Source: Spirogloea muscicola (lineage: Eukaryota; Streptophyta; Zygnematophyceae; Spirogloeales; Spirogloeaceae). From it: 64,000 nt of DNA. Of this stretch, positions 35,113-47,500 are shown in pieces. The number at the start of each line of letters is the position of its first letter. The stretch's first letter is position 1. The stretch covers positions 11,288 to 75,287 of the forward strand of contig WELB01000304.1 in assembly GCA_009602725.1 (NCBI GenBank). The letters are read 5' to 3'. The position numbers and the translations under genes were made by a program. Under the pieces are notes generated by a model that worked only from the letters and a program-made list of their open reading frames with translations, searched no databases and was not told the DNA's origin.

Positions 35113-35600
35113 CGGCGCGCGAAACGCGGCTGCGCGCCATCCACCGTTCGCTGGAGCTCCAGGTGGGCGCCGCCCCCGTCGCCGCCGCCGCCGCCGCCGC
35201 CGCCGTCGCCGGCCTTCCTCGCTCGCCGCGCCGCGCTTCGCCAGGCGACGAGCCTTGGCAGCCCTGACGACGTGGGCTGCCGGTTATCGCAAGATGGTAT
35301 CAATATAATTTTACAGGATGTTTTCAATCAACACTGACTGTTACTGGGTGGGCGGCTGCGGCGGCGCAGGTGGACATGCGGGAGGCGGCGCAGGAGAAGC
35401 TCGGCGAGCTCCTGGCGGTCGCCGAGGCCGCCTGCGAGGCACTGCTGTCGGAGCTGGCCGCCGGCCTGCTGCACGCCCTGCCCGGCGCGCGTACGCCGCG
35501 GGCCCTCATCCGTGGCCTGGCCGCCTTTGACACGCCACCGCCGCTGACGACGGCCGCTGCCGCCGTCAACTCTGCAGCAGCAATGTCGATTGTGGGCTGA
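35113..35600 (+). CDS. Unknown helical protein, C-terminal part only
   Basis: Two exons are supported. 35113-35162 (reads RETRLRAIHRSLELQ, ending CAG|GTGGGC) runs out of the gap. 35370-35600 (VDMREAAQEKLGELLAVAEA..., after GCGGCGCAG) ends at a TGA. The visible part is an amphipathic Ala/Leu/Glu helix, possibly a short coiled coil, then a Pro/Ala end. The family is not recognised. The intron contains a GCC tract (35177-35210). The gene seems divergent from the formyl-THF hydrolase, with the shared promoter in the gap. Confidence 0.45.
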
Positions 35601-35778
35601 CTGGTGGCTGGTTTGCCACAGCTTGGCCAATGAAAGAGCCGGCACTGGTGATGCATGCTAGCCTTCATCCTGTCCCCCTTTCCCTGCCTCTTCTGGCAGC
35701 ACCACATCAACTTGGTGTCGCTAGTATTGCAAGTGTCATGGACATTGCTTTTGTATAGTACAAGCAGACCACCCATTG

Positions 35779-38700
35779 TCATGCCTGCACGGCATTGACA
35801 ATGAGAACGTCCCGTACGACACCCACGCCAAGTGCGCGCACATCGTCTGCTATGTCCTCGGCGCTCAAAGCCGCTCCCGCCAAGTCTGCACCGCGGCTGT
35901 CCTCCCTCTCCTGCTTGCGCTTCTTTTGAGCCCCCGCATGGCTGCCGGCTGCCATGCCACGCCACATCACACCAATAGCGTCGCCGCCCAGGGCGTCGTG
36001 CCAGAATGTCGCGGCGTGGCCGAGCTGCGCTTCAAGCTCGCGCACGAGCGCCGCAACTGGGCTGAACCCCACGAGCAGAGCCGCCCTAGCCGCCGCGCTG
36101 TGACGTAGTGCCGTCGCTGGAATGCGCCGCACCCGCCGTGCCGCAACCGATGCGGCTGCGTCCTCCTTGTCTGGCTCCTTGGTCGATGCAACTGCACAAG
36201 GATGGCCTTCACTGTCAGCCTTCCACGGAGCAGAGGCTTTCACAACAGCGGCGCAGCTTGTGTTGCACGAAGGCGCTCACATTGTCCTAGCAATTTTTGT
36301 GCAGGAAAGGGGGCACGTGCTGGACGGGGGAGTGCGCCGTGCCGCAGTAGCACCACTGCGTCGAAACTTCCAGGCAGCGGCGTCCGAAACAGCGACTGCA
36401 CAATGCCAAATGTATCTCAGTCGCAATTAAAACTTGCAAGATAGTGCCGCTTGCCACTGCGAAGGTGCTGCTGTACGGCATTGACCTGCCACTGGCCGAC
36501 GATGGTGCCGCGCTTGACAAGGTTTGCCAAGAGTCGCGCCGAGCTTCGAGCATACGCCGCCACCCGCCGCAGCTCCTGCCAATGTCGCCGCCAACAGTGA
36601 GTACAGCAACAGAGCCGTAAAGCGCAAGTGCCAAAGAGTGCATTCAGCACCTTGAATGCAACACTTGGTTGGACTCGTACCTCCGCGGTCGGCCGATCGC
36701 TGGTCCATGCGCTGGCCTCAAGGTCGTACGATGTGGCAATGGGCATTGCAGGCCGTCGCCTGGTCCCCACACTACCAGCAGCGCTGCCATCAAAGCGCCT
36801 CCGAGCGTCCGCCCAGTCCCGTGCGAGGAGCTTGCCAGTGAAGTCTACAATGAGGGGCTCGGTCGCCCAACTGTGACCGCCGAGCAATCGCAGGAACCTG
36901 CGCCTCCGACACGGCATAGTCGAGTCCAAGCTTAGTAGCGGTCGTGGCACTCAAAGCTGGCCTTGTGCTGGCTGCCTCAAACAGCTTGCGTGGCTTGCCT
37001 GCTTATACACAAGCTTACCTCAAGGGGATGCAGATCAAATCCATGACCCTTGAGCACTTGCTTTTATGTCCAACATGCAGCAAATATCCTGACTAATTTG
37101 ACCCAAAGGCGACCATGACCGCTCAGCTAACCGCATCACAAAGGATGTGGCCCCCACGTGCAAATTTGCAATCGGGCTGGAATTTGCTCCTCCTTGCGGT
37201 GGCCGTCATCGTCGAACATAGTGAAATCAGAGGCCTTGATGTGACTGGAAGCACCGCACGCTTGCTTCCATCTCGTGCTCAAGCTGCAGACATTGATTGT
37301 GCTAGCTCCAAAGCCCGTCCCAAGGTTTTTGGGAGACTCAAGTTATCCGATAGAGAGCTTGGCGGCACCTCAGAAAGCCGGTGATGGGTGAGCGCGGCGG
37401 AGCGAAGGGAGCGGGGTCCGTGAAGAGCGCCGCAGCCACAAGCTCTACTGCCTCCTCGCACAGCACGCCAGAGAAGAGGTGGCAGGCTACCCACCGCTTG
37501 GCCAGCCTGCCATTGGTTCAGGCAGCCGGTGGTGCGCTCAGAAGGCAGCGCTTGAGGCCGAGTTGCCCCCTGTCCTCTCAATGATGCGCAGGTAGTTTTT
37601 GGCAATGGATAGAACCATTGCTAGCTTTCCATTTGGTACTTTTACAACAAAATATTCTTATAAACAACAGAGCGCCTTGGCCTCCTAGAGCGCTTGACCT
37701 GTCAAATGTCCTGTCACCTCGCACATGAGCTGGTTATGTACTTCACCTGGCGGTGGGGCCGTAGGCGGGGTGCCGGCCACCGAGGCCTGAAAGGGTGCTT
37801 CCATGCACGCTGCGCAGCAGGTTGTCGTCGCGCGCTGCTGGAGGCTGGCGCGGAAGGCGACCTGGCAGGGCCGCTGGACACACCGTAGCTCTCTTGACTG
37901 CCTCAGCAAGGTCACCAGTTAAGCTTTAACCATGCAACCTCAGGGAGTCGACTAGGCCATCGCAAAGCCCTAACGAGCTACCATTGAGGCGAAGGTGAGA
38001 GGAGTGAGGATAGTGTGGACTGTGCGCCCACCTTGAAGGAGAGAGGGATCGCGTTCACAGAGAATGTGAAGGCGAAAAGCGAAGCCGCCAAAGAGGATGT
38101 CCACTGCGCCCTCCGCCGCCACGCAGTGGGCGCTGCAAATGGCCGCTAGGCCGTACAGCACGCTCGCCCCGGCTCGACCACCATCCAACCACATCAGACA
38201 AGTGCAAGCCTGACAAATGAAGTTTGGTTGTTCGGCTGTTGATGGAGCAGCATAGAAATCACAATGATACTCAGGGTGCACTACACGCATCCGGAAAATA
38301 ACTACAAGTACTAAATCTGCCGAGCCTCTGCATTCTCTTTACGCTAATGGACGCCGGTGATTCCAGGAATAGCGTCTGTATATGACACCTGCTAGCAATC
38401 TGGAGCAAGAAAGCGGTCTTTGTCCTGGCGACGGCCTCCAGACTGTCAGGCCAGCTGCCCGAGCCCTCCAGCTGCACACCAGCCGCGCAGCACAGGCAAT
38501 TGGATATGGCAGACTCACATAGCAACATGACTGGCCACGCTGGACGCCAAATTGGGCAGGTAAACCAATGCAAGGGGAGACACTAAACGAGAGCCTGGCT
38601 GCCTGGAGTCTGTAACTATTTATGCTAACTAATGGACAGATAAGACCACGCTGTTTATGATTTCCTTCACTATGTTCACCATTTTAGATAGGAGAGTTTC

Positions 38701-41700
38701 ATCAACAAAGTAGCAAAGTAAGAAGAAAGGGGCACTCTCAATGCGCCAGCAAACCTGCAGCGCAATGTCCAAGGCGTCGAGGCAAGCCGGCAGCGTCCTG
38801 TCCAGCGGCGCCCGAGGCGCCCCATCCTCGACTGCCAGTGGGTGCGGCTGTGGAGGGAACACTGCGGTGTGGCGAAATGCTGAAACGCCACCTCAAACAT
38901 GAGTCTTAGTATCACTTCAAAGTCAATCAAAGTCAAGCACAGGAGGAGTCTCAAGCTTCAGCAGAGGTCAAGCATGTGATATGTGATCAGGAAAGGTGGA
39001 CCTCATGTTCACCCGAGCACCTGCGCTGATGGGCTGAACTCCCACGACCGTTAACGGCAGATCAGGGCAGGCGCGGAGATGCTTGGAGAGCCGCTCCAGC
39101 GCGTCCAGGAGGGCTGGTACGCTCGCTGCCGAGTCTGCGGAATAGACCACATCCCCACATGAGCATATCACGTGATGACATTGTTCTGCCATCACCAAAT
39201 ATAATATACAGCCAATCTAAACCTTGGCTTGATAAATAGAATGCCTAGTCCTCCACACTATGTATAATCTTGGCCCTATTTGGCCCTAAACAAGAAGCTA
39301 AGTGAATTACTGCACCAATCACAGAAGGGCCTGCTAAGGTTTCTGTTTCCTTCCTTAAAAAGCTTCAGTATCGACTGACATTAATTCCTGACTCACCCTT
39401 GCCATCTTCCTGCAGCACCCAGTCGAGCTGCCCAGCTGCGACTTCCACTGCATCTGGTGGGACATCCAGGTGCCGGCCTAGAATATGTTTGACGATCCGG
39501 GCAATGATCAAGTGCCGCTCTGTCAGAGGGCACTCCCAGACTGCACAAGACATCAGCCAAGTAGCTTGTAAGGTCCACTGAGGATACTACAGATCACTCC
39601 TCACTGACTGTGACAAGATGAGGCTGTTGGCTTCTGATCTGCCAATGCTCAGCATTGCATGGTGCTAAAATGCTTCACAGGAGCAGTATAAGAAGGGAGG
39701 CCTAAATTTTCTTTGTAGCCTTTTTGGCAGGGGAGAAACAAGATATAGGAAGTAGGGTCAGGCATCAGAAGCTACATGCCAAGTGTCACAGTAATGGGTC
39801 AACAACACCATCAACTACTGGCTCACACCCAGCCCAAAGAGAATAAGTAACACAGGAGGCTATTGCTAGCACCCACCAGCCGTCTCAGCAATCACGCCGT
39901 CCTTAAAACGTCGCAGCTCTGACTTCTTGCCCCAGAAGGCCCTGAAAGCATTTGCCTGGACAACCAGCAGGGCATGAGACTGCTGCGTCAATGAGCTGCT
40001 TTGACTACGACATGAGATACCTGCCAAATAAGCACCAAAGCTCAACTCTGCAGACAGCATAGTTGTGAGTGCACAGCAAATTTTACTTCTGGCTCAAAAC
40101 TCGACTGTCAAAGCCAGCCATTCAGTGAGGTACCGAAACAGCTTAGCAGAGATGCAACGGACAGGCAGGCACGCCAACCGCGGGCTTGTCATCCGCAGCC
40201 GGACCCTTGTCAGCCATCCGCAGTGCGACGTCGAGGTCATTAAGGAGCATGCCAGCAAGAACAGGCTGGCGTCCCAGCACCGGAAGGCCCTGATATCAAG
40301 GTGATTATGTTACACAGCTTACACATTCAGCGGTATGAAGTTTGGGCTTTGACTTCCGGTATACCAAGGTCAGTGTTGAGGCCTTATAAGTGCAACTACA
40401 GTCAATCTTGCATCATTAGCTCTAATAGCCCACCGCTAGGTAATATCAAAGTAACAGTAAGGCAACCATGCCGACCAATGCAGAACAGTGACGCTCACCT
40501 CCTCGATGCTCCAGCTGTCAACCGTGGACCGCCGGCACACGCGCATGAGTGCGGCCCGCTCTCTCAAGCCCTGCTGCAGGACGGCCTCAATGCGGGCCTC
40601 CCATCGCCTCCACGGCTCCTCATCCAGGCACGCAGCGGCGCCGCAGGCTGTGACGTCGTTGCCTGCATCTTGGTCCCTTGGGGGTTGAATTCTGCAAGAA
40701 CTTTGCCTCCAAGCTCAACTCTCTATAAAGGGTCACCTTGCTTGACAGTCTGTCTAAATGGCAACAACTGGCTTACAATCTGGGGTGCTCAACACAATGC
40801 TCGTGATATTTTAGACGACATAAGTGACCATCAATTGAACCTTCATCTCAGTTATCAGGAGCCAAAAACATCAGCGCTTGATGCATCACCGGAATGCAGC
40901 TCCGGTGTGACGAGTTTAGTGGGCACCTAATGACGTAGTCATATTTGGCAGCAAAATCCACTGGAATTGCAAACAGCGCCTCAAATGCAGACTCGCTCGG
41001 GTGCGCGAGCATTGCCAGCGCAGCTCTGGCCTCCTGCTGGACCTGCGCAACAAGCAGCACGAGAAGGAGAAGTGCAACTTGTCAAAGCACATCAAGTACT
41101 TCTAAAGGTGGTGTCTGCTTACCAAAGCTCGTCAATCGAACCTCTCTGAGCAATACCAGCTTCAACTGTTACACATGCATCGATGTTTTATGTTGCCTCC
41201 AGAACCCAAGTAAAAGCAGTCCAGTGCTTGAACTACCTCCAGCAGCGCAGTCGTTGTCACACGAGAGGCAAGGTTGACGGCCTCAAGCGCGTCACAAATG
41301 ACAACAGGGTACACAAACACCATGCCCTGCTTGGCCTGCGGCAGCGAATCACAGAGGCTGAGGGAGTACAGATGCGGCAGCCTCACAATGTGCCATCTCA
41401 AAGAGTGCATCTTGTCAAGTCTGACAATATTGTGTATATCCCACAACTCTAATATATATACCACTAGTTTGACACAAGTCAGCCTGCTAACTCACAAGGG
41501 CAACCTATACGCATGTCAATGAGTAGCTAAAGTAGTGGATCACAGTGTCTATGAGGATTGACAGAAAAATCAGCTCAGCCTTGCTTGCCTACCTGTGCCG
41601 AAATCTTGGCCATCGTGCCTTCCTCGGCCTGGAGGAAGATGCCCCTGGCAAAAAGTGCGGGAGAAGCTGCGAACAACAGACACTATTAGTCGCTGCGCCT

Positions 41701-44190
41701 GACAAATGCAGGTGTACTTCTACACTCATCTGCTACTGTACTATATAAGATCTAAGCGCAGCTACAGCCCCTAGGGTCTTGGACTGGGGTTAGCAATACA
41801 ATCTTGACTTGCAGTCTGCTGGCAGACAAGCACAATCAGAGCACCGCTAGAGACTCAGTTGTACTGGCAATGGCAGCAGCAGCAGCATACCAAGAGCGTC
41901 CATGACCACGCGGAAAATCTGGGTGGCAGTCATGTGAGTGGGGACACGCGCTCCACCAGCCGTGGTCGCAAGGTGGCACGCGAACACAGAAAGGAGGAAG
42001 CCATTCAGCCCGTCTAGGGCGTCATGGAATGAGCGCTGCCTTGCCCACACCTGCAGCCCACCACCAATTGGTGTGCCCAAAAGAATCGGTTAGACGACAA
42101 TGACGAGTGAGACGAACAGGACATGATCAAGCCCCTTAGAATTACCTACAACAGGCTCATCAACAGCATGGATATCGCATTGCTGCTTGACATGCTCAGC
42201 TCCATTGGAGATATGGTCTTTTGTTGTGGTCAAAGAACTTGAACAAATTGGAAAAGGCAATGGGAATTGCTGGAACCTTCAGAAGCATGATGGCCTGCGC
42301 AAGAGCGGGGATGGCGTTGAGGTGCCGCCGCAGGAAGCGCGTGGATTCGAGTAGCGCTGCGTCTTCAAGAATCGACGCATTATAGCGGGGCGTGGATGCT
42401 GTGTCGTCATCTGATGATTGAGCAGTGTCAATTACAGTAAAGAAGATGGTCACATCTAGCTCACGGATGAAGCAGCGACACACTGTCAGATGCAGCGAGA
42501 GTCCTTGCGGAGCTTCTGCACTTATATCTCACTCCTGCAGCTCAAAGCATCGCATCATAAGCATGACAACTGAACAAGGCGTAAGTCCTGGTGGCATGCT
42601 AAAGTTATATTAATTAGGGATTCAGGCTGTTAGTTTGTTGGTGCATGAAGCTGCAGAAGACATACTGCAAGCTGGAGCCTGGGAACGACACCAGCTGCAT
42701 TCAGCTGACCTTGGGCCCTGACGGCACGCACGTTGCAGCGGCCTGGCGCGAGCTTGGCGGCGTCAAACGTGGCATGCTGGAGAGACGGCAGCAGCTGGAT
42801 CCGCACGCCCCCGGCCCCTGCTGTGAGGCAGGCGCCGCTGCAGCCACCGTCAGCAGGCAGCACCGTGTCAAACCTACTGACAACGTCTGTGACAGAAGTG
42901 CCTGCCCAGAGGACAGCGTGAACCCTAAAACTTGAAAGCGAGGACTTGGCGTGCCCCTTGACAAGGGTTTAAGATCTGGGCTCAACGTTGGAGCCAGTCT
43001 GACAAATCCAGCACAGGCTGGGTACCTGCTGCTACTCACCATGTGGAGGTAGCAACAGAGCTGGTTTGCGAGCATCGCCGCGGAACGTAACCCATTCAGG
43101 CGCCACGCTGTCGCCTGCCTCTGTGAGCTGTGCAGCGAGTGCCGCAAGGTACAATGCGCGCTTGGCGTGGTACTGGTGGTCCAGAAAGTCCTTCTCGCGG
43201 AAGCACGCCTGCGCAGGGGACAATTCAGCGCAAAATGGGTCAACGGACTTATCAACCAAACAAACGATGTTAGGAAGTGGCTTAGCAAACAGGAGACATC
43301 TTTCCACCACAGGCCCCTGAATCGGCCTTGCAGCAAGTACAGACTCGTACCCTACACGTTGGATGAGGTATGTTAGGAGCTGAGAGTGTCTAGGTCCAGA
43401 TAAGAAGCCTAAACCCTGAAAGATCCTAAACCCTGAAAGATCCTAAACCCTGAAAGAGCTTCAGCCCATCCTCCCTGACAACAAGAGCAATTTATCACTA
43501 TCTGAAGCCCCAAAACCTTCTCCTCTGAGTAAGCCTCTGAAATCCTTACTATTTGTGCCGGCTCACTACTAATCTGCAGGCTGAGCAGGTACTGCTCGCC
43601 AGACGGCGCATCAGTAGCAGTCAAACCACAGCGACGCACCTTGGGAATCTCGACAGCAACGTCAAGGACGGCCGAGGGAGCCACCGCAATGCGCAGCGGG
43701 AGACTGCCGATGGCCTCCACGCGCGACGGGGCTCGGAACGTGAAGCCCGCCTTGGCATCGGACACGCCGAGCGCCTGCACGAAGCTGGCAGCAGCCACCG
43801 CGGAGACCTGCCCCAGAGACGGCTGCCTCAGCAACACGGCCACTGACAAGCACCAAAGCGGACGTTATACCACAAATCCTTGCTTTGAGTAACTCGTTGG
43901 ATGGCAGCGAAGCAGGACTAGTGGGAGTGAGGAAGTCCAGAAGGGAAGCGAGGCCGCCGAGGAGGAGAGTGCCCAGGACTCTGCTTGGACGAGAGCCGTC
44001 GCACCTCAGCGTCCGGGAGGGCCAGAAGGCGGCGCCGCAGACGGGCCAGCGCCTCGTCCGCCGCCGCCTGCTGCGGCTGCTGCGCCTCCTTCAGCATCTC
44101 CGCCACCTGGAGCTCGAAGAGACCCGGGAGCCGGCCCGCCGCGGCGAGCGGGGCGCCGGCGGCGGCGGGCTGGCCTCCGCCGCCGCCGAN
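35779..44190 (-). CDS. NOL6: NOL6/UTP22-type nucleolar RNA-associated protein (NRAP)
   Basis: About 23 short exons, nearly all phase-consistent: about 44190-44005, 43807-43640, 43208-43040, 42820-42710, 42410-42277, 42050-41891, 41666-41593, 41335-41237, 41042-40927, 40662-40499, 40289-40179, 39955-39877, 39540-39397, 39134-39021, 38879-38755, 38471-38389, 38132-38032, 37861-37747, 37506-37369, 36897-36681, 36575-36486, 36395-36317, 36191-35779. Landmarks in order: KDFLDHQYHAKRALYLA, TPRYNASILED, QVWARQRSFHDALDGLNGFL, VDFAAKYDYVIR, RAFWGKKSELRRFKDGVIAE, VFPPQPHPLA, QLEGSGSWPD, FGGFAFRLHIL, RLAKRWVACHLFSG, RVAAYARSSARLL, GGDAIGVMWRG. About 1,060 residues, normal for the family. It belongs to the small-subunit processome (UTP-C) and works in nucleolar 18S rRNA maturation. 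Only the 40927/40662 junction is out of phase. The start is unresolved because of an N at 44190. Confidence 0.93.
43408..43458 (+). repeat. Three tandem 17-bp telomere-derived units in NOL6 intron
   Basis: CCTAAACCCTGAAAGAT occurs three times in a row (43408, 43425, 43442; the last ends GAG). Each unit holds one CCTAAACCCT telomere-like core plus GAAAGA. Confidence 0.9.
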
Positions 44191-44548
44191 GGCCGCTGCC
44201 GCTCCTGCTCACCTCGACGGTCGCATCTCGGCCTGGCCGACGGGTACTTGCGTCGAGCAAGCCTGCGAGCGGACTGCCTTCCTCGGAGTGTCTGCTGCCA
44301 ACGCACATGTGCAGCAGTCACTTGGTACGTGACGCCGTCCGCTTTTGGACTTGAGAGCTCCACCGAAGCCATCTCACGTCAAGCAGGCGGCCATCGGCTG
44401 TGCTTGCAACATGCATTTCGCAGCGCATTGCTGTTTCCATGCTCGGCGCGGACGCGGCTTTCTCATTGAGGCGGCTTTCCCATTGAGACGCGTCATTTGC
44501 CTTTTAGCTTCGCCTGCAGGACAGACAAGCCCCTGTGGCGCCTGAATA
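44191..44548. other. Divergent spacer between NOL6 and the FAS1-type gene
   Basis: About 360 bases upstream of both genes, likely a shared promoter region. It could contain 5' exons. No separate gene is seen. Confidence 0.5.
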
Positions 44549-47500
44549 GTGGCCACTCACTTGCCATTGACGCTCGCAGGGCTCTCGCTCACGCGCCCTG
44601 CCACGAGAGCCTCCGGACGCCTAGCGTCGTGGCGCTCGCCATCCGCGACGTCGCCGGAGCGGCTCGCAGGCTGCAAGAGGAAGGCCGACCGCATCGTGAC
44701 TGAAGGCCCGTCTGCCGCCGCCGCCGCCGCCGCCGACGCCGCCGCCGGGCCTTGCCAGCCTGCGGCGCTGCGGCAGCGCGCGGAGCCTGTGTTCTCTGCC
44801 GCCATTGCAGCCTTGGTTGCATCGCTCCGCCTGCAAATGCCGCTCTCCTCTCTCGGCCACCAGCGCCAGGGGCCGTCAAGAGACGACAGCTGAAATGCGG
44901 CATGTAGTCAGTAGCTTAAGACTTCTCTGCGAGCTCGTAGGGAGCAGCTGTGAGGCTACAACGACCAGCTCATGGGCTACATGAGACTACACCTGTCTGG
45001 CTGGTGCCTTCGCACACAGGGAGGCGGATGGGGTTCACCTCGTTGTCCCAGCTCGGACACAGACAAGAGTAGGCTTTAGTCAGCTTCTCCATACAGGGAC
45101 CTTCCACATTGCGGCTTCTAGGGCAACAAAGGACTTGGAAGCAGATGCTGATGGAAGATCCCTTGCTTCCAGTAGAAGTAGATGAAGGACTGGAAATGAA
45201 GAAGAGGCCACAGAATGGTGAAGCGAGGAGGTAATGCAAACCCAGCATTACATCAGTCAACACATGCCCCCTGCTATGAAACAGCTGAAGTTCCTCTGCT
45301 GGCTAGGCTTGCTGGTATTTGAGTTCCATCACGTACTCCAAGACCTGACCGTATGATCGGTAGACTGCACGATGCAGCCAGGCGAAGAGGTTACGAGGAG
45401 CTGAGAAGCAGGCCAAGGAGGAGGAGAGGCAGCTGCTGCGTCAAAAGAAGTTGGCCGAGAAGTTGGCCGAGAAGGAAAGGTTGCTGCAGGTGAGACCTTG
45501 TCTAGCATAGCCTTCGGGATATCATGGGCAGTACCTGATCTCAGGACGTGTTTCACCGGAATTTCTACTGGTGAGCAGGCTATTCTCAGACCCTAAGTTT
45601 CGTCTTAAACTGCTGCTTTCCTTTTGTCTTTCAACACATCAGGAGAAGTTGAGAGCAAAGGCTGAAAAAGAGGCAGCAAAGGAGGCTGCACGGAAGGACA
45701 AAGAGGAACATCAGCTGGTATACTTCCGTGAATCATGAGAACTAGGCGCTACAACCGACTGTGCACAAATTGCTTAGCCCTGAGAGCACTGTTTGATCTA
45801 CACGTTGACAAGAGCACCCAGAGACAGTTTCCAGGCCTGATAATGTGGCATGACAAAACAGTATGAGCACTGAGGCTCAGATCAAGTGTCTGATAAGCAG
45901 GAGAAGCAAAAAGAGAAGGCAATCCACGAGGCAGAGAAAGAGAGAATACGAGCTGAGAAAGAAGCTCAGCGGCTGGTCAGTTACCTTGAATTGCAAGCTA
46001 GATTCCATTCAACTAGCCTAGCACCTGCAATGTGGGTTGCAATATCTGGAATTGATGGCCTCCTCCATGTAGAAAGTAAATGAGATTGTACGTGAGCTGC
46101 TCCTTTCGACTGCCTGCCATCATCACTAGAATGAGCACCAGTAGGAGTCAGTAATGCAATGTGGTTTCTGCTAGTGCAGGAGAAGGAAGAGCGAAGGTTG
46201 AAGGAGATTGCAGAGAAGGAACAGAAGAAGAGAGAAAAGGAGGAGAACGAGCAAAAGCAAGAAGCCATTGCAAAGCGACAGGCTCAACTCTTGGCGCAGT
46301 TCTTGACAACACCATCACCAGCCTCTAAATATGCATCGCAATCGCCGTCAACATTTACTCGACAGTGCCAGGGTACACCACCAACAACGAAATGTTGGAA
46401 GCATGGTGGTGCTCTGGACAATCAAGAGATGGCCTACATGGACTCCCAACTCGCCACTGAGACGATGTCTGCCGCAACAGACCTACTAAGGTTGACAGCC
46501 CCACATTGTCTCCAAGCTATGGCGAAGTTATTCCTGCATTTGCAGGAGCAGGGTGTTGCTGGAGATCTGCTGCTATCTTCTGCTTGTCTTTTTCACAAGA
46601 TTGTTGATCTCATTGACCCAAGGAGTGTACACTTAGCTAGGTGCTAAATGTGAGCAGATAGTGACACTTTGGGCTCAAGTGTGCTGATCAGGATAATGAA
46701 GGAAGCTCGGCTTCAACTGTGGAAGCAGCAAAGGCAGCGGAGGTTGCTCAGGTGGGGAGCACGGCGGACACCAAAGGCACAGGCCGTAGAAGAGCTTCAT
46801 ATAAGTGGGAGCAAGAGCCCCCTTCACCAGGCAAGCAGTCCCTGTGATGCCTGCTCATAAGGGAGTTCATAAGGGCAGGGTGTCAGGGATATTGCAAAGA
46901 TGCTTGTTTCTTGCCTCTTATGCTATAGTAAGATATGGACTGCCTGTCCGTGGTCCTGATGCTGGGGCCAGCAAATGTGCAGGGGCTTTCTTCTTCCGCC
47001 CACGTTGTTGGAGATACGGCAGAGAGGGGATCACAAGGTGCTGTGACTCATATAGAAGAATCAACACCAAGCAAGAGAGAAGGCTTCGAGTCTTCGACGT
47101 GAGTGGTGCCAGATTTCTGATTACCGTGCTACTCATACTATGGTAGTTGGTTGCGTGGTGTCCTATTCGTCCTTCTACCTTGAGTTTCTAAAGAAGTGCT
47201 GAACTTGTAAATGCTGAAGTGGTTGAGTTATCACACAGTCCACAGCTGACCTGCCATGTTTGTGCTATGATCTCTTACTATGCTCAGGGAGTCTCCAGCA
47301 AAAGCAACACCAGATGGAGCTTCAACACCATCTATGTCTGGGCAGAGTTCTTTCACACAGGAAGAAGCCCAGCGACCCAGACACAGAAAACTTATTCAGT
47401 TTCACGAGAACACTCGACCTGCTTTCTTTGGCAGCTTCTCAAAGCACAGGTAGTTCAATCCTCTACCTCTGACATACATTGCCACCTTCGGAGCTGGTGA

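Noticed and set aside
34116-35337. Very long open frames across the N run on both strands
   Set aside because: They are open only because N cannot form stop codons; only the flanking exon pieces are supported.
43408-43458. CRISPR-like short direct repeats
   Set aside because: Three immediately adjacent 17-bp units with no spacers in a eukaryotic intron; this is a minisatellite.
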